From Pleodorina starrii (Eukaryota > Chlorophyta > Chlorophyceae > Chlamydomonadales > Volvocaceae), in NCBI GenBank assembly GCA_030267565.1, contig BRXU01000006.1:4824001-4888000 (forward strand): a DNA stretch of 64,000 nt, in the 5' to 3' direction. Position numbers and translations under genes: made by a program. A model generated the notes under the pieces. It did no database searches. It was not told the origin of the DNA and saw only the letters and a list, made by a program, of their open reading frames with translations. This document shows, piece by piece, positions 57,525-64,000 of this stretch (its first letter is position 1; each line of letters opens with the position of its first letter).

Positions 57525-60500
57525 TCAGACGTTGTTGCACACCACCCACGCGGCGGCGCGGCAGGGGATGGCCGCGCTGAGCGTGTTGGACCGCCACGAT
57601 GCGCAGCTCGTCATGTTGGACTCCCCACCGCTGCACTTGACGCTCGACAGCGTGCCAAGGAAGCTGCCCTGCGCATCCAGACTGTTGGAGCTCACCACAG
57701 CGCTGACAGTGCCCCGGGCCGCACCGTCGGGGTACAACACACCCGTGCGGAAGCCCAGCGACTTGCAGGCCACGACCGCGCCGGCTCCATCAAAGCCGTC
57801 GTCCAAGCAGACCGCGCCATAGGGGCCGTTACCAACAGAGGCCTCCAACCGGACCGCGGTGCCGGTGTAGTTGCCGGTGATGTTGGTGCCCGACGGCACC
57901 GGACCGCCCGCGGCACGGAGGATGACTTGTGCCGAGGCGGCGGTGCCGGTGCGGCATCGCACGCCCGCCAGCATCTCGCAGGCGCCGGCGGCGTCAACGC
58001 CCGCGACGCCGAGCGACCAGGCGTCGATGTAGCGGTCGGGCGCGGCGGTGACGGTGCAGGTGCTGAGGGTGGTCTCGGAGCCGCTGCAGGCGAGGCGGCC
58101 CAGGAACATGGGCGGCAGTGCGCCGCTGCGCCAGATGCGCAGTGGCTCGCCGCCGGCGGCGTAACCGGCCTGGCGGCAGGCCGTGTTCGCTGCGTTGGCG
58201 TCCCAGCCGGCCCACGGGTCACCGCAGACGAAGCTCCAGCTGTCATTGTTGCCAAAGGCGGCGCGGATCTGGCCAAGACGGGGAAGGGGAAAGGGAGCGG
58301 GCGGAGGAGCCGAGAGGCGGCGCCCTTTCAGCAGCCAGCAGTCAGGAGTTACAACAAGCGCTGGACCAACCAACCCTTTTATAAGGACTCGAATCAAGTC
58401 GCAGCAGAAAGCGTTACATGACAAGCGTCTCTGCGGCACAGCAACCTCTTTCCATCCCACTACCTATAAACCTAAAACCCTAAACCCCTAACTCCCATCC
58501 CCATCGCCCAGCTTAGCTCATCTCATCTCGAGCCCAGCCCACCAACCCTCCCACTTAGCCCTGGAGCACAGGCCCGGGCCAGCTCCGCGTCCTCTCGGCG
58601 CCCTCATCTCACCTTGACCAACCCCACACCGCCAGTGGCGGGGATCTCCGTCCCCGTGGAGGCCGAGACCGTCACCAGACCCACGTCGGTGGGCGGCAGA
58701 CGGTTGACGCCCGGCGGCGGCGGCGACCAAGAATCAGTCGGCGGCGGCGGCGACTCAGACTCAGTCGGCGGCCGCGGCGGCTGCAACGATGCGGGGGCGT
58801 TGGGCGAGGCAGGGTGGTCTGGCGAGTCGCCGTACGCTGGAGGCTTTGACGGCGGCTCGGGGGTTGGCGGCTCAGAGGTCGGCGGCGTTGGCGCGGGCGG
58901 CGAGGGGGTTGGCGGCGCCGGAGGTGGTTCTGCGAGGAGGCTCACAATGAAGGTTTGGTTGAGGACACACCGGGCGGGCGGGCGGGCGGGCGGGCGGAAG
59001 CAGACGGCAATGACGGCACAGGTTTGGAGAGACAAGAGACATAAAGGCACATAAACGGGTCATGCGGGACATTGGGCCCCTTAACCCCATGAACCCCATT
59101 GGGCCCATTGGGAGCCAACAAGGGGAGCCAAGTGGTCGTGAAACGGGCCTCTCACCGGGAGGGCGACTCGGCCGACTGGGCCAACAGGGCAAGCAGTCCG
59201 AGTGTCCCGCAGCGCACCCCGGTGCTAGGGAGCTGCTAAGGAGCTGTGTATTGTGGCAAGCAGGTCTCAACACCCGCAGATGGCCTGTAACGCCTGCACT
59301 CACCTGACGACGGGTAGAGCGGCGGCGGGTACGGCGTCGGCGGCACGGGCGACGGCGGCTCCGGCGTCGGCGGCGCGGGCGACGGCGGCTCGGGTGATGG
59401 CGGCTCGGGTGACGGCGGCGCCGGCGCCGGCGGCGTCGGAGGCGGCTCTGAGAAGGATTTCCACAGGGTTCGGGACACACACACACGGGGTGCAGGGCGC
59501 AGGATTTGAGAGGCAAGGCACATGGGGGCCGCACGACATCGCTCCCAGCCCCGCAACGTGGTGGGGAGCAGAACCTGATGGTCCGCCAACTCGGTCCGCT
59601 CGGTCCGTCGCGAAACGAAACACCCCCCGACAGGCTTCTTTCATGGATGGGGGCAGGCGGGCTGGCCAGTGCTTGTGCAGCGTGGGTCATTCCGTCCTTC
59701 CATGTTCCAATTCGGAAGGGTAACATGGCGGTGACGGGCGACCTCCCTCGGCTGCCACACAACCATAGCTAGTGGGGCAGCTTGCCAAATATGAGGCCGG
59801 CAGTACGCAGGCCGTTACACCCGCCGATGGCTTTCACGCGCAGGTGGCCTGTAACGCCTGCACTCACGAGTCGTCGGGTAGAGCGGCGGAGGGTGCGGCG
59901 TCGGCGCCGGCGGCGAAGGCGGCTCGAGTGATGGGGGCTCGAGTGATGGGGGCTGGGGCGAGGGCGCTGGCGGCGCGGGCGCCGGCGGCGAAGGCGGCTC
60001 GGGCGTGGGCGGCTCGGGCGAGGGCGGCTCAGGCGTGGGCGGCTCGGGCGACGGCGGCTCGGGCGGCGGCGGCTCGGGCACGGGTGGGCCTGCGCAGTCC
60101 AAGTGACAGCGACAGACCGTCAGGAGGCCCTTCAGATGTGCGGGCCTCGTCATTTCCGTACCATGCCACGTAACGCAGGGGCCAAGACATCTTGGCATGT
60201 GCGCAATGTCTCATTGTTCCCTTCCTTTTCCGGATCGGCGATGCACACTGACCGGCCAAAGTGCTGCGGGATGAGTGTTGAGGACGAGGTTTAGGTAGTA
60301 CAAGAGATGCCCGCCAAGACCCCAAAAAAGGACCAAACCCCCAAATCGGAATCGCGTGGCTGGCAACGCAGCGCAGGGCAGGGCCGGTCTACACTCACTC
60401 ACCACCGTAGGCCGGCGGGGGCGTGGCCGGCGGCGGCGATGGCGGCGGCGCCGTGGGGTGACCCATGGGCGCTGCGAGGTTGGGTTGGGGGGCACACAAC

Positions 60501-61554
60501 GACAGGAGTCAGATCGCGAGTTGGCGGTTCACGAGCTGGTCCACGAGTTGGGATTATGTGGCCTCCTTTGCATGCGGCCTCTGGTTGTTTCATGCCGTGT
60601 GAACCTTGCATAGTCTGCTTCAGTGCTCTTTCGCGCACTCCCGCCATGTACCAAAATACTCGCGAGTCCAGCGGGTCGTGCACTTGAAGAAAGCATGACA
60701 CGGGCTGCGCACCTAATACGCAAATTTTGGCCGAGCGTTGCGATTGATTGACAGCGGCCGTTTCGTGGCATTTGGCAAGCCCCCTTACACCGACCGTCCG
60801 ACGGCGTACTCACGATACGAATAGGTAGGCGGCGACGGCGGGGGAGCGACCGTGTGCCCAGATGTCACTGCAAGGCGCCGGCGGGGACGGAGGTGTGACT
60901 AGTCAGTACATATGGGGTTCGGCCCGGCGCACATTCCGCAAGCGCGCCGACAAGGAAGCGAATTCTCGGCTAGGGTACAAGGGTAGGAGAGACGGAAGCT
61001 AAGCAAGGTAACAGTCACAACTCCGGCTTCCGGAGTTTGGCGCTACGTTTGGAGACACGGAACACCATGAGCACTCCGCGGCATCAACGAATAACCCAGA
61101 CTCGGAGCAAACAGTTGGAAGCCTGGGCGCCAAACTCCGAAGCGCGACTGGGGTAGGTGGTTGCCTGCCCCAGGTCTGGTTGTTGTCCAGCAAAATGCTA
61201 CCCACAAAGCCCGAGCGCCGTCGCCGAAAGGTTACGACATACGCTTACTGCGAACAGGAAATGATGAGCGCAGAAAAGGCCAGGTTGGTGACCTCTGCCC
61301 TCGTCGCTGCAGAACCAGCTAATACATAAGACGATAACTTACCCTGTCAGGAGACGAGGGTTCTCGTAACCCATCTGCGCGCCCTGCTGGTCCTCATTTT
61401 CCAAGTCCTGACTCTGGGCGCCCGCGCAGAAGGAGACGAGCACTATCAACACCACCGTTCCCACGTCGGCACGCGTAAAAGGTCCGAAAGGCCCCGATTT
61501 CGTAAAGCGAGCACCGGGTGGCCGCTCCCGGAGCGCACTTCGAGTCGACTTCAT
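57525..61554 (-). CDS. SRCR-domain protein B with signal anchor and Pro-rich stalk
   Basis: In-phase exons from the C-terminus: 57525-58268, 58613-58929, 59304-59447, 59868-60089, 60403-60471, 60814-60867; the first exon 61343-61554 begins at ATG 61554, and its join to 60867 is unresolved (phase mismatch implies a missed small exon). The N-terminus has basic residues then VGTVVLIVLVSFCAGAQSQ, a signal peptide or anchor. Next come short exons of PPSP and EPPSPEPP type, a hydroxyproline-like stalk, and two SRCR domains in one exon: SFVCGDPWAGWDANAANTAC...CRQAGYAAGGEP and GPYGAVCLDDGFDGAG...VVACKSLGF, ending AAWVVCNNV. The C-terminal half is a close paralogue of SRCR-3/4 of gene A. Likely secreted or surface-bound; ligand unknown. 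Confidence 0.8.
58465..58491 (+). repeat. Degenerate CCCTAAAA telomere-type repeat
   Basis: The intron 58269-58612 of SRCR gene B contains CCTAAAACCCTAAACCCCTA, close to inverted TTTTAGGG units. Orientation is opposite to the block at 50565-50587 in SRCR gene A. Confidence 0.6.
58973..58997 (+). repeat. (GGGC)n tetranucleotide
   Basis: Six units of GGGC in the SRCR B intron between exons ending at 59304 and starting at 58929. Confidence 0.9.
61027..61142. repeat. 16-bp inverted repeat flanking about 83 bases
   Basis: CTTCCGGAGTTTGGCGC at 61027-61043 is matched by GCGCCAAACTCCGAAG at 61127-61142 (one extra base in the left arm). The spacer has no frame of note. It may be a very small inverted-repeat element or a stem in the SRCR B leader intron. 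Confidence 0.65.
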
Positions 61555-63709
61555 ACCCGGCCAACGACGCGTTTCACTGTTCCTTCAAGATATAACTTGT
61601 TTTAATTATTCTATTACGATGCTACGTTTCGGCAACAAGGAAGCGGTTAGCTCCCTGCCTATATATACTTGAGCCGTTACAAATATGTGTCAACAGTGCG
61701 GAACACCTTCGAGCATATATTGATGATAACAAGACCTCGATACATTCTCATCGCGGGCTAGAAACGGTGAGCTTTAGTGATTACTAGAGCTTCAGTCGGC
61801 CTTCGGGGACCTACCGTACATATTCGGCATTACGTAAACTCGTTTGATTGCAGCAGGAACCAGGAAGGCGTCATACAGCGCGAGTGCGTCTCGCGCGCAT
61901 TACATGGACAGACGCCATTCGTAATTGTGGCCAGAGAGACTGACCCTTTGATCACCTGCTCTCCCTCCACAGGACTAGCAAGTATGCTGGTCTTCCTCCT
62001 CGGTGCATCCCACTTGCATGATCCGGCTTGCGTTTGTGAAGCTGTTAACGGTGCCCCTACCAATGACCGTAATTGTATCCGGCTGAATGATCTGCGGGGC
62101 CCCGCCCAAAAAAGTGTACAGGGGTGTACCGGGTGTACACCCGGTGCAGAAGAGCTTCGCGCCCAGACTTCAGAACCTGAGGCCTTCTTCGCTTCCTGTC
62201 GAACCACGATGCCCACATTTGTGTCATCGAGCACAGCGCCCGGGAAACGCTACGCCTGCCAGCGCCCCCGGGGCAGGCTTGGCGGTCCCTAGCCGCTAGT
62301 CCCTGTGCTGTGCTCCGCGGCTGGCACGGTCACACTTTTACGCGACCGGTAACAGTCTGAACCATGCAATCCGGTTAAGCTGGTGACACTGAGTGGGTCA
62401 CTGACGTCAGCCTGGGGGCCACAACGGTCAGCTCCACTTCACCCCCCCCACACACACACACACATACTGGTCAATGGTTACATAATCGTAAGTATGGGAA
62501 GTGTAACCGCCACATACTGGTCAATTGCGAGGAGCGCGGTGATCGGACGTCATCATGACATGACACCGACCCACGCCTTGCCAAACGTGACACCCGCTTC
62601 AGGCTCAGGCTCACGCTACGAAGCCAGGGCCCGATCCAGCCCTGACCCATCACCCCAGTGCCCCCCGCAGTGCTAATTGCACGTCCAGCTGATGCCAGCG
62701 CTCCAGTGACCCAGGGTCATCCCATCTTCCCATGCCGCCACGGCACTCGAGCGGACGCCTCGCCGTTGTGGACGAATCGCCCTCTCGCAGCCACGGCCCG
62801 CCTCCGGCCCGTCTGTGCCGCCAGTACGGTAGTCAATGCAGCTTCAATGCCCACGTTCCTATTAATAATACCGGTACCGGTGCCCCGTCTGTGAGCTGGC
62901 GGGTGGCTCGAGCCTAGCCTGTAACCTCAAGAGCATGCAAGTTCCTCGCTACTGTGTCGGGCGCCATTGACCCGCTCTCTTACGTGCCGCGCATGTACCG
63001 TACATGCTCTCCGTCCTTGCTGTCGCCCCGCGTGCCCCATCTTGTATGCCTCCAGTGGCGCGATCAGGAGGCCCCTCATGAAATACGACACGCGGCCGTG
63101 TGAGGCCGCACAGCAGGCCGAGAGCGACCCGTCCCCCAACATGCAGACGCGCAGGTCTTCCCACGCCCGTGCACCCAGAGCCCCCGGCCCCAAGAGCATT
63201 CGCAGCCCGGCATCGGCAAACAAACGCCCCTCCCCCGCTGCACTCGGCGCCACCCCCAGTGCTTCCGGCAGTCGCGCCGTGTCACGCGGCCATGCCATGC
63301 CATGCCACCCGCCATGCAGCCGCCCCCCTGCTGTACGTGTCGCTGCCTTTATCTTACTACGGTACTTCAAGCGCGCGCCAGCACACTGGCGCCATCTTAC
63401 AGTTGCAGCTCCAGTTGCCGTGCCGTCAAACAGGTGCCCCTAGCCCCCTACCGGCCGGGAGGCCCAAGGTCCCTTGAAAGGCGGGACGACCCCGCATCAC
63501 AAGCGGGAGACCCCAAGGGCCAGGTACGAGGCGTTTACTCTGGATACTTTAACCTGCACATCTGGATGCCAACCCAATAGTCAGGACTACAGCGCCCAGG
63601 ATGCGAGGGCAGGGCAGGGCACCCTCCGTGAGGACAGGTTCCAACCCATCCGCCAGCCGCACTGCATTGTACACGATCTCGGCCTGCAGAGCACCACAGC
63701 GCACCGCCC
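61555..63709. other. Intergenic region upstream of SRCR gene B
   Basis: It holds the SRCR B promoter and the 3' region of the minus-strand gene at 63.7 kb. Frames at 61777-62292 (+) and 61830-62234 (-) overlap each other and carry no recognised motif. A short CA run lies at about 62450-62463. No transposon or RNA gene was recognised. Confidence 0.5.
61660..61667 (-). promoter_or_regulatory. TATA box of SRCR gene B
   Basis: TATATATA about 105 bases upstream of the start ATG at 61554, in a locally AT-rich stretch. Position fits a core promoter with a 5' UTR of roughly 75 bases. Confidence 0.5.
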
Positions 63710-63869
63710 TCAGTGCTGATGCGGCTGCCCGAGGTCCAGGTCCAGCCGCACGACGTTCATCTTGACGTCGGCGGCTCCTCGCAGCCCCGCCACGTACTGC
63801 AGCTTGTGCGGCATGGACTGCCCCTTGGCCACCTTGGTCTGCACGGTGGCCTCGCGCGGCCGCCACACC
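63710..63869 (-). CDS. C-terminal exon of an unidentified protein (5' part outside or unresolved)
   Basis: An acceptor CTCCCAG precedes a 160-base exon encoding VWRPREATVQTKVAKGQSMP, then HKLQYVAGLRGAADVKMN and VVRLDLDLGQPHQH before TGA. Codon use is typical of genes here (GC-rich third positions), and the charged, non-repetitive sequence reads as true coding. I do not recognise the family. Further exons should lie to the right of the window or beyond the ATGGC repeat. Confidence 0.6.
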
Positions 63870-63948
63870 TGGGAGACGAGGTGGCCAAGAGCCAGAGACG
63901 GCGGGGGGCAGGGGTGTGGTTGTCAGAATGCGCGCGATGCGGGAAGGC

Positions 63949-64000
63949 CATGGCATGGCATGGCATGGCATGGCATGGCATGGCATGGCATGGCATGGCA
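63949..64000 (+). repeat. (ATGGC)n pentanucleotide microsatellite at window edge
   Basis: At least ten perfect GGCAT/ATGGC units run to the last base and probably continue outside. A short related CATGC run lies at 63291-63305. Confidence 0.95.

Noticed and set aside
61777..62292. 171-residue plus-strand ORF as a gene
   Set aside because: No motif or splice support is seen, and an overlapping minus-strand frame of similar length exists.

Overview
The window is nuclear DNA of a volvocine green alga, a Chlamydomonas relative. The evidence is very high GC coding sequence, many short GT-AG introns, TGTAA-type poly(A) signals, TTTTAGGG telomere-type repeats, long Ala/Gly/Pro/Ser runs in proteins, and a complete green-algal Rubisco activase gene. 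Genes are spliced, so most long open frames are not genes. Exons below were assembled by hand from splice sites, reading phase and protein motifs.

Layout. 1-1214: repeat-rich, no convincing gene. 1215-6142 (+): transmembrane Ser/Thr kinase with a proline-rich outside region and a complete intracellular kinase domain (5' end not resolved). 6143-11421: intergenic, with microsatellites, a dispersed repeat and a 19-bp minisatellite. 11422-16814 (-): GT61-family glycosyltransferase with a signal anchor and a long acidic stem. 16815-18350: divergent intergenic region. 18351-24391 (+): degenerate PP2C-like protein with a roughly 700-residue low-complexity tail. 24392-26787: intergenic. 26788-34135 (-): protein kinase whose activation loop carries an insert of about 619 residues. 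34689-38339 (-): F-box/WD40 protein. 39522-42510 (-): Rubisco activase, RCA1. 45144-53850 (-): SRCR gene A, with a five-copy 486-bp inverted-repeat element array in its last intron. 57525-61554 (-): SRCR gene B, a paralogue of A. 63710-63869 (-): last exon of an unidentified gene.

How the genes relate. There are no operons. The seven genes from the kinase at 26.8 kb to the end of the window all lie on the minus strand, while the first kinase and the PP2C-like gene are on the plus strand. Several products suit the cell surface and secretory route: a receptor-like kinase, a Golgi glycosyltransferase, and two SRCR proteins with hydroxyproline-type SPP/PPSP stalks. RCA1 acts in the chloroplast, and the F-box/WD40 protein probably selects substrates for an SCF ubiquitin ligase.

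The observations I find most worth checking are the kinase with a giant activation-loop insertion, the tandem array of terminal-inverted-repeat elements with near-perfect palindromic junctions inside an SRCR intron, the degenerate phosphatase, the SRCR domain split by a long insert, and telomere-type repeats in the matching introns of both SRCR genes.
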